From Candidatus Accumulibacter propinquus (lineage in GTDB: Bacteria > Pseudomonadota > Gammaproteobacteria > Burkholderiales > Rhodocyclaceae): a stretch of 27,629 nucleotides of DNA. Where the stretch lies: positions 1 to 27,629 of the forward strand of contig JADKBU010000044.1 of the NCBI GenBank assembly GCA_016714935.1. Reading direction: 5' to 3'. Numbering within the stretch: the first letter of the stretch is position 1; each line of letters opens with the position of its first letter. The notes below the pieces were generated by a model that saw only the letters and a program-made list of their open reading frames with translations, searched no databases and had not been told where the DNA came from. Shown piece by piece: positions 1 to 7,975 of this stretch. The position numbers were made by a program, and so were the translations under genes.

Positions 1-28
1 CTTCAAGTTTATGGCGAAAGGAGACGGT

Positions 29-966
29 ATGGAACTGGTTCCGATCCACAAGCGGGTCATCGGGCTAGATATTCATCAGGCTCAGGTCACGGCGTGCGCG
101 ATCATCGAGAATCGGGCGGCGAGACACGACTCGAGCAGCGGCAATTTGGCGCGTTCAAGCGGGACCGGCGGGAGCTGGCGGTCTGGGCGGCGGCGCTTGA
201 TCCGGACGAAGTCGTCGTGGACAGCACGGGCATCTACTGGAAGAGTCCGTATGCGGCGCTGGGGCGGTCGGTGCGCGATGATCAAGGGGATTCTCCGGGG
301 GCAGGCTCCGCATGAGGTTCTTCAACTCGCCAGTCGACGTCTCAAAGCCAGCCGCGAGGAATTGCACGATGCCCTGCAGGGCGAATTGACCGCGAGTCAC
401 GTGTTCGTTCTTGACGAACTGTTGCGGCATATCGAGGAACTCGAAGCGCGCATCGCCCGTTTCGACGCCCGCCTGCTCGCCGAATTGGCGAGCGAGCACA
501 ATGCGCTCGCCCTGTTGCAACCTTGCCTGGCGTCGATCTCATCGGTGCCGCCATGCTGCCGGTCGAGATCGGCAGTGACATGGAGGCGTCTTCGGCACCT
601 CGGACCGCCTAGCCTCCTGGGTTGGCCTCTGTCCGGGCAACAACGAGTCGGCCCGGGAAGCGCAAATCGGGACGCGTCCGCAAGGGCAATCCTGTCCGTC
701 CCGCCTCCTCTGCTGAGTTCGCTCACGCCGCCAGCCGCACCAAATCGGCGTTCCAGGCCAAGTTCAGTCGTTGATCGTTCGTCGTGGTCACAAACGCGCC
801 ATCGTCGCCTTTGGCTCACAAAATGTTGCACCATTTTTCATGCTCAAGCGTGGCGAACATTACCGGGATTCCGCCACCAACTATGAGCAGCTCCGTGCAG
901 CGCAACGCCTCTCGCTGGATCAAGGCGCTAACTCGCTTCGGCTTCATCCCCGCAGCCGCCGATTCA
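29..966 (+). pseudogene. IS110-family transposase, frameshifted and internally deleted
   Basis: IS110-type transposases carry an N-terminal RuvC-like DEDD domain and a C-terminal domain with a catalytic serine. ATG 29 is preferred over ATG 11 because GGAG sits 5 nt upstream of it. The reading continues across frames: the GLDIH motif (first acidic residue) in frame 2; VVVDSTGIYWK in frame 1 from about 120 to 270; AMIKGILRGQ through the central helices in frame 2 from 278 to about 525; then PGVDLIGAAMLPVEIG, RLASWVGLCPGNNES, RRGHKRAIVA and RNASRWIKALTRFGF in alternating frames. Between the STGIYWK block and AMIKG (junction about 268-276) roughly 100 residues of the usual protein are missing, which removes part of the catalytic domain. 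Several frame breaks fall in homopolymers near 765, 811 and 834. The product cannot be functional as written. The element ends are not identified, and the left end lies outside the window. Confidence 0.85.
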
Positions 967-1086
967 CGACAACCGATCTCCATGACCGCTCGCGGTGGGT
1001 ACTCGCTTGCCGCAGAGACTGGGTTCTTTCACATTAAGGCTGGTGACGGTCTTGCGGCTCCCGCCGCGCGGAGTAGATGCTGCGCC

Positions 1087-2113
1087 CTACTCAAACGACG
1101 CGACACGCCGGACCAAACACGACCTAACCCCCACACGATCACCGGCAGCCATTCCAGCAGCGACCGGTAGCCACCGCCCAGGGCAGTCAAACCAGAGCGC
1201 GACATCGCGGCCACCGCCGGGGTCGCCATCAGCATGCCGGTATGGCGACCGGTACGCAGTGGCTGCCCGCGCTCGACAGCAAAACCGATCAACGCGCACA
1301 GGATGAAGCCCCAGAAGAAACCCGCCAGATTGGCTCAACACCAGCGGCAACGAAACGGCCAATAGCCGCGACGCTGAGAGTCAGCGCGCCGGCCACGCAG
1401 GCCGTTGCAGGACCCTGACAGCGACCAGGGCCGCACCGGGCGATCGACGGCAGCCAGACCGAAGCTGAAACCGACCCAGAAAACGGGCAGCAGCCGGGCA
1501 GCACTTCCGGATCGGCCAGGCGCCGAAATTGCGCTGCCGCATTGATCGCCGTATGCACCTGCTGCCCGAACGCCAGCAGCAAGACCCGGGAGCAACAACC
1601 AAGCCCCCACGTCTTCCGCCACCCTTGCGGGCTGCGCGTCGGCAACGGTCGCTGACTGAGCGGCTGCGGCCGTTCGACGTGGACCAACGCGAACGCAGGC
1701 GGTCCGACGCCAGCGCGCTGAACAGGAACAGCAAGGCCGGATCGACGCCTTTCGGGAGGCATCCCGAGTACGGCGCCAGCGCCGGGGCCACCGCCAGACC
1801 CAGCAACTGGATGCCGGCCAGACCAGACACCGCAAGGCGCCCGGCATAGCACGAAAGCAGCACGTAAGGTGGCGCGCGCAGGGCCGAGAGTCCCACCCAC
1901 AAGCCGGTCATCGGGAGGAAGAGCATCCGGCAGCCCGGACAGCCCGGCAGCAGCAACATAGCCAGCGCCGAAATTGCCGACACCAGCGACAGCATCGGTC
2001 CGATCCTGCGCAGCGCCGCGCGTGCGCGATCACCGCCACACCATCGACCAATCGGCCAGCGCGAACAGCAACTGGTCGGCCGCCGGGAACCACGGCAGAT
2101 AGTGCTTATCCAC
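1087..2113 (-). pseudogene. Major-facilitator-type transporter, frameshifted
   Basis: Read on the minus strand from GTG at 2113 (VDKHYLPWFPAADQLLFALA) to the TAG at 1087-1089 (ending WRVASFE). No single frame carries the protein, but joined fragments give a hydrophobic polytopic membrane protein. Pieces seen include LLLAFGQQVHTAINAAAQ, LLPVFWVGFSFGLAAV, FFWGFILCALIGFAVERGQP and SLLEWLPVIVWGLG, each shaped like a transmembrane segment with short polar loops. The phrase F-G-x-Q-V-H-x-x-x-N followed by L-P-V-F-W-x-G-F is what I associate with a small group of MFS permeases. The substrate is unknown. Length is about 340 codons against roughly 400 for an intact MFS protein. At least four frame changes are needed, so it is inactive as written. 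It converges with the IS110 relic. The MFS assignment is moderate; membrane-protein character is clear. Confidence 0.6.
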
Positions 2114-2965
2114 CCACCCCGCTGCAGCGGACCGGGCGGGAAAATGGCGTGACCACCCAGCTCAGGAGAAGAATGGTTCGACCCCGCCAACTAACAGGGC
2201 CGCCCGGGAATCGCGAAAAGGATGAAGTCGTGTTCATGGTCGTAATCGTAGCACCAGATTGGACAACATCAGACCCAGGGACGACAGTCCTGGGAAATCG
2301 ACGATCTGCCGCGACCCAAGCGCCGGCAGTAGGATCGTCGAGTACTTCGGACTTCTGCGCCCCGTTCAAAGGCGATGGCAGCGACGTGCAACCCTGGGAA
2401 CAGCTGCAATAGCCGCCTGCAAACTATACCGGCGGGTGCCGATCCATTGCCCGCCGGTAAAGATCGGCCGATCAGTGCGGCCAGATACGCTGGTGGGGCG
2501 TGTATGTACTCCGCTTCAGGACAGCCTTGAGGATTCCTTCAGAACACCGGTATCGACCGGCCGCGTGTCGGAAGCGGGCACACCGGCGCACTCAGGTGGC
2601 CTGCCCCGCACTTCCGGCAGCCCTGCCCAGCCGTTGCCGGTGCATGCCCGGTCGACCGGAGACACCGGCGACCGCTGCCATTGCGCAGGACCTTGTCAAG
2701 CGGGGGCATACGACCGTCCAGAGATAGGTCCGCAGTACCGATTCCGCGAGTCCCGCAGCGGCGCGCAAACGACGACCCGGACTCCTGGCCGATGATCGCG
2801 CAAACGCGCCGCCAGCGCGCCGGATTCGACTTTCGGAAGCGGACGCGGGTCTGACCCGACTCCAGAGGCTGTTCCGTATTGGGGTGTTCCGTCATTGACG
2901 GGAAATGCAGACATCGACAACCGATCGCAAGGAAAGAAGAATGTGGCAATAAACGCAAGAAATTG
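2114..2965. other. Intergenic stretch without a recognisable gene
   Basis: About 850 bases lie between the transporter relic and the giant gene's promoter. Short open frames exist on both strands, but none reads like a known family or has a convincing start. The visible structure is limited to GC-rich inverted repeats: a perfect 10-bp stem at 2427-2459, a perfect 12-bp palindrome CCGGTCGACCGG at 2648-2659, and an imperfect pairing between about 2570 and 2617. Composition drops sharply towards AT from about 2930. Confidence 0.6.
2427..2459. repeat. Perfect 10-bp inverted repeat (hairpin)
   Basis: TACCGGCGGG at 2427-2436 pairs exactly with CCCGCCGGTA at 2450-2459 across a 13-nt loop. The plus side has no T-run. 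On the minus strand the stem is followed by TAGTTTGC, a very weak T-tract, so a terminator is possible but not convincing. It could also be a REP-like palindrome. Confidence 0.6.
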
Positions 2966-2994
2966 TTGACACCTCGCAACATCTTGCATAAGAT
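2966..2994 (+). promoter_or_regulatory. Sigma70-type promoter of the giant gene
   Basis: A perfect -35 box TTGACA (2966-2971) is followed by a 17-nt spacer (2972-2988) and the -10 box TAAGAT (2989-2994), which matches TATAAT at four of six positions. It lies in an AT-rich island (about 42% GC over 2941-3000 by hand count) in otherwise GC-rich DNA. The predicted transcript start is near 3001, giving a leader of about 133 nt before ATG 3134. No other promoter-like pair as good is visible in the intergenic region. Confidence 0.65.
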
Positions 2995-3055
2995 TTTGCC
3001 CGACAGAATAACAGGAAATGCCGCTGATCGTTCATTCGTAGCATTTGCAGTCAGT

Positions 3056-3081
3056 CCTTGGGCCTTTGCCGGCCAGCAAGG
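3056..3081 (+). promoter_or_regulatory. Leader hairpin in the 5' UTR
   Basis: CCTTG-GGCC (3056-3064) can pair with GGCC-AG-CAAGG (3071-3081), giving a 9-bp stem with a two-base AG bulge and a TTTGCC loop. It lies inside the predicted untranslated leader, about 50 nt upstream of the start codon. It matches no riboswitch class I know. A structural or mRNA-stability role is only a guess. Confidence 0.35.
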
Positions 3082-3106
3082 AACTTGGGGTTTGTCCGTT
3101 GGCATT

Positions 3107-3126
3107 GCATCGCGATGCGAGGGGGG
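3107..3126 (+). promoter_or_regulatory. Palindrome abutting the ribosome binding site
   Basis: A perfect 12-bp palindrome, GCATCGCGATGC (3107-3118), is followed immediately by the purine-rich Shine-Dalgarno tract GAGGGGGG (3119-3126), which lies 7 nt before ATG 3134. The Shine-Dalgarno tract decides the start of the giant gene, because the reading frames further downstream have no comparable site. The palindrome is placed where a protein or a local fold could affect ribosome access. That role is inferred from position alone. Confidence 0.5.
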
Positions 3127-3133
3127 AATAGCC

Positions 3134-4084
3134 ATGCGCCAGTCTGTAGAAGCAACCGACCGTCCCGATAGCCCACCCGGATTTTCACCGCACCGCTACT
3201 ATCTGCGCTGCGTAGAGCGCTGCGTAGAGTCTTCCCTGCCTTGCAGGGAAAACAATCACCGCCAGGGCAGGCTTGCGGCAACCCACCCTCCTCCGCCAGA
3301 GCCTGCGAAACCAGTCCGCGCATTCATTTCGAAGCCATCGAGCCGCGACTGCTGTTATCAGGCGATCCAGTCTCGCTTCCGATGGCAACCATCGAGGCGG
3401 CTGGGGCACATGCGGAAGTGCAAAGCCACGACGCGACCCTTGCCGAGCGCACGCGGGTGCTTGTCGACAGACTGGCTGGTAACCCGCCGCTCGACGGGTC
3501 AGCCATTTGCCAGGCTGTGGCAAGCCACTGGCGTTGTTTACCTCGCTGGCGAAACGCTGGAACTCGGAGCCTGGAGGCCCGAAAGTCACTATCTGGTGGG
3601 TGACGTCAGCGGCACCGGCAGCACCGCACTCGTCGAGGTCTCGCCGAACGATGCAGGCCAGGCCATGGCCCGCACCTGGCTGATCGATGGCGCGGGATTT
3701 TCCGAAAGCACATCGACACTGCTCGGCGCCTGGAGCGCCAGCGCCAGATACCTGCTCGGGGACATGGCCGGCCTGCAGGAAGCCGAACTGCTGCGCCTGT
3801 CTGATGGCGGCGATGGCCACGCGACGATCGACCTGTGGCGATTCAACGACATGCAGTGGCGAGCGGAAGAGACTGCTTTCGACGACGTTCCGTGGGAGAG
3901 CAACGGCTGGATCAGCCTGTCGGATACCAATGGTGACGGCAAGCTCGAATCCTCGGAAGCGCAACTCACTACCGTCGATGATCGCGATCGCGAACTCGCC
4001 GCGGTACTGCGCAGCGCGGACGAAGGATACTGGAGCAGCGCCCTGCAGGAGCTGGCGACTGGCACGCGGACCACCATTTCCTGA
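3134..4084 (+). CDS. N-terminal segment: LEPR-XLL leader and first FG-GAP repeats
   Basis: ATG 3134 is chosen for its GAGGGGGG site. The first dozen codons read in frame 2. The sense reading then moves to frame 1 (3172-3498), giving a basic stretch (LLSALRRALRRVF) and the LEPR-XLL motif FEAIEPRLLLSGD at 3328-3366. This short N-terminal motif is known from very long repetitive exported proteins and stands in place of a classical Sec signal, which I do not see here. Coding returns to frame 2 at about 3499, with a degenerate blade (FARLWQATGVVYLAG) and repeats at 3599 (GDVSGTG), 3758 (GDMAGL) and 3920. The last contains DTNGDGKLESSE, a full 12-residue EF-hand loop with Asp1, Asn3, Asp5, Gly6 and Glu12. 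The frame-2 stop at 4082-4084 is an artefact of the lesion at about 4053. Confidence 0.7.
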   Translation: MRQSVEATDRPDSPPGFSPHRYYLRCVERCVESSLPCRENNHRQGRLAATHPPPPEPAKPVRAFISKPSSRDCCYQAIQSRFRWQPSRRLGHMRKCKATTRPLPSARGCLSTDWLVTRRSTGQPFARLWQATGVVYLAGETLELGAWRPESHYLVGDVSGTGSTALVEVSPNDAGQAMARTWLIDGAGFSESTSTLLGAWSASARYLLGDMAGLQEAELLRLSDGGDGHATIDLWRFNDMQWRAEETAFDDVPWESNGWISLSDTNGDGKLESSEAQLTTVDDRDRELAAVLRSADEGYWSSALQELATGTRTTIS

Positions 4085-7000
4085 TGGGCGACCTTGACGG
4101 TCTCGGGTCGAAACAGTTGTTGCGCTTTTCGATCAGCGATGAAGGACGCCAACAGGTCACTGTAGGCGCCCCAACGCCTGGGGATGGACCTACGACAACC
4201 AGGCAATCACGCTGGAACTTGGCGAGGCGCACCCCAACGCGCCCTGGCACGCTGCCGACCTTGATGGTGACGTTCGCATGGATCTTGCCCGAGTGTGGCA
4301 GAACGCCGACGGGCGCTGGGTGCTCGAAAGCTGGTTGACAAAAGATGAAGCGGACGCGGAAACGACCACGATGCGCCTGGAGCAGCGACCAGATCTGGTA
4401 CTTGACCTTGGCCCAGGCGAAACCGATTTTCGCTTCCTCGACCACAACGGTGACGGCCGCGCCGATCTGGTCGGGACGCAAACCAATCAACAAGGCGAAG
4501 AAGCGATCACGCTCTGGCTCAACGACGGCCCAGGCTTTGTCGCCCTGCCGGCAAGCCATCGGGATCGCGGCGCGCGCGTGCTGCCGGCGGACCTCAACGG
4601 TGACGGTCGCGGTGACCTGCTGGAACGAGCCGGACTACAGAAGGCACGGCAGGCGGCCACTCCCTGGCTGTCCACAGGCGATGGCTTCACCGCAGGGAGC
4701 AGCGTCGACCTCGGCATCTGGCAAGCCAGCACGCATTTCCTGGTGGGAGATCTGGACGCTGACGGCCGCAGCGACTTGCTGGAAATCCGGCGTCAGGATG
4801 ATGGCCAGGTGTCAGCCAACACCTGGCTCGCCGGCACCGAGCACTGGCTGCCGGGCGGCAGCACGGCGCTCGGCACGCTCCCGCAGAGCAGCGGCTACAC
4901 CCTGAGCGACAGTACCGGCGACGGCAGGGCCGACCTGGTGGTGTACTCGCTGCCGGGCAATGGCAATACCCGGTTCACGATCTGGCCAGGGAACGGTCGG
5001 TCATTTGCTGAAGCTGCGTACCAGGAGACGCCCTCCGAAAACCTGACCACTTCGGCGGTGTTACCGCTGGACCTCAACGGTGATGGACGCGGCGACTTCG
5101 CCTACGTGGACCGCGAACCCGACGCCAATAGCGGTGGCTACACCACGGCCATGCGCTGGTGGCAAGGGGGTGCGGATGGCCGTTGGGAGCACTACGATGG
5201 CGACACCACACGCGAGTTGCAGCCCTTTGCGCAGCACTTCACGTACCTGACAGGCGATGTCGACGGTGATGCGCGCCAGGACGTGCTGCGCGTCTGGAGC
5301 GACGCCCATGTGCACCTGGACATCCGACGCAGCCATGGCAGCAATCTCGGCGACTGGACCAGCCCGAGCACCCTCGGCAATACCAGGAACCGCCAGCAGT
5401 TCCTGAGCGCCGATGTCAACGGCGACGGCCGGGCTGACCTGTTGCAGATCTGGCAGGACAGCGATGGTGAAGCGGTCGCCAGTCTGTGGATGGCGACCGT
5501 GGTCGGCGAGCAGGTGCAATACCTGCAGGGTGGCGACAGCGTGCTCGGCGCATGGCGCGAGGACAGCATCTGGCTTGCACAGGACCACAACGGCGATGGT
5601 CGAGCCGACCTGGTGGGAAGCTGGCAGGAAAGCGATGGCCGCCGCCAGATCGGCACCTGGCTGTCGGATGGTGTCAGCCTGACGACCCTGCACCAACCGC
5701 GCAGCGACGTGGTCACTTTCGACGCCGATTTCAATGGTGATGGCCGCCGGGATCTCCTGGAGGTGAACCGCCGCGCCGATGGGATGGCCGTGGCGACGCC
5801 CTGGCTGTCCACCGGAAGTGGTTTTGCTGCCGGGCGTGGCGCTGAACTCGGCGTGTGGCTCGCCGACACGCCATACCGCATCGGCGACCTCGACGGCGAC
5901 GGCAGCAGCGATCTGCTGGAAATCCGTCGCCAGCTCAACGGCAGCGTCGTGGCCAATACCTGGCTGGGTGGATCCACGATCCTGGTTGCGGCGGCAACCA
6001 CCAATCTCGGTCCATTGGCGGCGAACAGCCACTACACCCTCGGCGACACGACGGCCGACGGCCGTGCCGACCTGCTCGTGCAATCGCCATCGAGCGACGG
6101 CACCAGCCGGTTCACGCTGGCAGGGCGATGGCCGGCGGTTCCGCGAGCAGTCGTCACAGGAAGAAGCGCGCATCGACACCGGACGCGCTGATCCTGCCGT
6201 TGGACATGAACGGCGACGGCAGTGGCGATCTCGTCGAGGTGCAGCGCGACTACCGCCACGACGCGAATCTCAGCGACCAGAGCACCCGCCTGCGTTGGCA
6301 GAACGTCTCGCCCGACGGGATCTGGAGTTCAGGCGAGCAATCTATCGGAGTCTGGTCGCGGAACGTGAGCATGCTCGCGACCGATGCCGATGGCGATGCG
6401 CGCGGCGACGTGCTGCGGATCTCGAAAGCCGACGACGGGCAGATGCAGCTCACGCTCTGGCGCAGCCAGGGCAACGCATTCGACAACTGGGGCGATTCCA
6501 CCCTCGGTGAAGCCCGGCTGAATCAGGTGTTCCACGCCGCCGACCTCAACGGCGACGGCCGTGGTGACCTGCTGCAGATCTGGCAGGATAGCGATGGCAG
6601 AACAGTGGCCACCCGCTGGCTGGCGACGCTGGTCGATCACCGCATCAGCTACCTGGCAGCCGGCGACAACAACCTCGGAATTTGGCACGCTGGCGCCACC
6701 TACGTCGTACAGGACCACAACGGCGATGGTCGGGCGGATCTGGTCGCGAGCTGGCAGGAATCGGATGGAACCCGGCATATCGGAGCCTGGCTCACCGACG
6801 GCGTCAGCCTGCCCGGCCACCCCGACCGTGGGCGGGAACTTCGCGTGCTTGCCGCGGATTTTGCCGGGGACGATCGGTCGGAATTACTGGAGCTGAGTCG
6901 CCGCCCCGACGGTATGGCGATGGCCAGACTGTGGTTGCCGACTGGAGACGACCTCACCGGCGGTTTCACCCCCGGGAACAGCAGCTTGCTGGGGTCGTGG

Positions 7001-7975
7001 CAGGCAAGCACGCAATATCTGGTCGGCGACCTCGACGCTGACGGAAGGAGCGAACTGCTCGAAATAAGGCGGCAAGCCGATGGCGAGGTGGTTGCCAACT
7101 CCTGGCGCCCTGGCGCCGACGGTCTGCTGGCCGTCGGCAGCACGGCGCTCGGTCAATATCCACCCAACAGTCGCTACACGCTGACCGATACCACCGGCGA
7201 CGGCCAGGCCGATCTGGTGGTGCAATGGCTGCCGGGCAACGGCGTCAACCGTCTCACCGTCTGGCAGGGAAGCGGCCTCGGCTTTAGCCGAAGCGGCGAC
7301 CGCAACCCGTATCGCGATGAGACCACCAGTGCCACCGCCCTGTCGCTGGACTACAACGGCGATGGTCGCGGCGACTTCGTGTTTGTGCCGCGCGACGCCG
7401 ACCAAGATCCGAACACCAGCGAACTCAGCACGCGCCTGCTGTGGCTTGAAGGTGCGCCCACGGGACTGCTGAGCACTCGTTACCACGATGGCGGCCTCGG
7501 GATCTGGTCGCAGAATGTCGACTTTCTGACTGGCGACGCCGACGGCGATGGTCTTGACGATGTGCTGCGCATCTGGAAGAACGAGGACGACACCCTGCGG
7601 GTGACGGCCTGGCGCAGCGCCGGCAGCAGCCATGACGACTGGCGATTCGAGGAGTCAACGACCGACATTCTCGCCGGTGCCCTGGCCAACCAGCAGTTCG
7701 TGGCCGCAGACGTCGATGGGAATGGCCGCACGGATCTGCTGCAGATCGGACAGGATGACTCAGACCGGGCGATCGCCAGGGTCTGGCTCGCCGGCGAGTC
7801 AGGCTACGCCGCCGCCGGCAGCGGTGTCCTGGGTGCCTGGCTTGCAGAGGCGCATTACTTTTCCATGCCGGGGCTGGACGGTGCCGCCGACCTGGTGCGC
7901 AGTGCGGCGGATGGCGAGGGGGCGGCGCGCTTCGATCGCTGGCGCTACGTCGGTGGCATCGCCTCCGGAGATTCG
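3475..7975 (+). repeat. FG-GAP/VCBS repeat array, four heptads
   Basis: Calcium-loop cores start at about 3599, 3758, 3920, 4084, 4254, 4437, 4587, 4746, 4905, 5067, 5253, 5409, 5580, 5724, 5883, 6042, 6200, 6380, 6539, 6710, 6854, 7025, 7184, 7349, 7532, 7706 and 7871 (27), plus a degenerate first blade at about 3475. They fall into seven types that recur in fixed order. For example, type 4 reads DHNGDGRADLV, type 6 GDLDADGRSDLLEI, and type 7 GDTTADGRADL. The super-repeat period is 1,147, 1,133 and 1,149 bp. The array opens with types 5-6-7 and closes with 1-2-3-4, so the total is 28 = 4 x 7. FG-GAP blades are known from integrin alpha-chain seven-bladed propellers; four tandem propellers is my inference. 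Confidence 0.8.
4167..6191 (+). CDS. FG-GAP repeat segment in frame 3
   Basis: This reads continuously from NAWGWTYDNQ, with a first ATG at 4278, to the frame-3 stop at 6189-6191. The last codons after about 6116 are out of frame. It contains twelve calcium-loop repeats of the D-x-N/D-G-D-G-x-x-D type (for example DHNGDGRADLV, DLNGDGRGDLL, DLDGDGSSDLLEI), each followed by a W-x-x-D-G and a W-L strand pair as in FG-GAP/VCBS beta-propeller blades. It has no ribosome binding site of its own and continues the same super-repeat seen before 4084 and after 6182, so it is an internal part of the giant protein and not a separate gene. A frame-1 bridge of about 110 nt (about 4056-4164, DHHFLMGDLDGL) joins it to the preceding segment. 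Confidence 0.7.
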   Translation, partial: RPNAWGWTYDNQAITLELGEAHPNAPWHAADLDGDVRMDLARVWQNADGRWVLESWLTKDEADAETTTMRLEQRPDLVLDLGPGETDFRFLDHNGDGRADLVGTQTNQQGEEAITLWLNDGPGFVALPASHRDRGARVLPADLNGDGRGDLLERAGLQKARQAATPWLSTGDGFTAGSSVDLGIWQASTHFLVGDLDADGRSDLLEIRRQDDGQVSANTWLAGTEHWLPGGSTALGTLPQSSGYTLSDSTGDGRADLVVYSLPGNGNTRFTIWPGNGRSFAEAAYQETPSENLTTSAVLPLDLNGDGRGDFAYVDREPDANSGGYTTAMRWWQGGADGRWEHYDGDTTRELQPFAQHFTYLTGDVDGDARQDVLRVWSDAHVHLDIRRSHGSNLGDWTSPSTLGNTRNRQQFLSADVNGDGRADLLQIWQDSDGEAVASLWMATVVGEQVQYLQGGDSVLGAWREDSIWLAQDHNGDGRADLVGSWQESDGRRQIGTWLSDGVSLTTLHQPRSDVVTFDADFNGDGRRDLLEVNRRADGMAVATPWLSTGSGFAAGRGAELGVWLADTPYRIGDLDGDGSSDLLEIRRQLNGSVVANTWLGGSTILVAAATTNLGPLAANSHYTLGDTTADGRADLLVQSPSSDGTSRFTLAGRWPAVPRAVVTGRSAHRHRTR

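Noticed and set aside
2274..2294. CCCAGG...CCTGGG inverted repeat as a terminator
   Set aside because: The stem is only 6 bp with no T-run on either strand.
2539..3135. Minus-strand open frame of 198 codons across the promoter region
   Set aside because: No recognisable domain and atypical composition. It overlaps the promoter and leader of the giant gene and has no supporting context.
4050..4170. Programmed ribosomal frameshifting as an explanation for the frame changes
   Set aside because: No slippery heptamer or downstream pseudoknot is evident at any site. The shifts vary in direction and size (-1, +1, -2), and seven programmed events in one gene is implausible.
5855..6181. First 109 codons of the 5855-26305 open frame
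   Set aside because: The translation is Arg/His-rich nonsense, while frame 3 of the same DNA encodes two regular FG-GAP repeats. It is an accidental upstream extension of the real coding frame.
3475..7975. Repetitive DNA as a CRISPR array or satellite
   Set aside because: The repeats are protein-coding, diverged at the nucleotide level, and too long and variable for CRISPR repeats. No spacer pattern exists.
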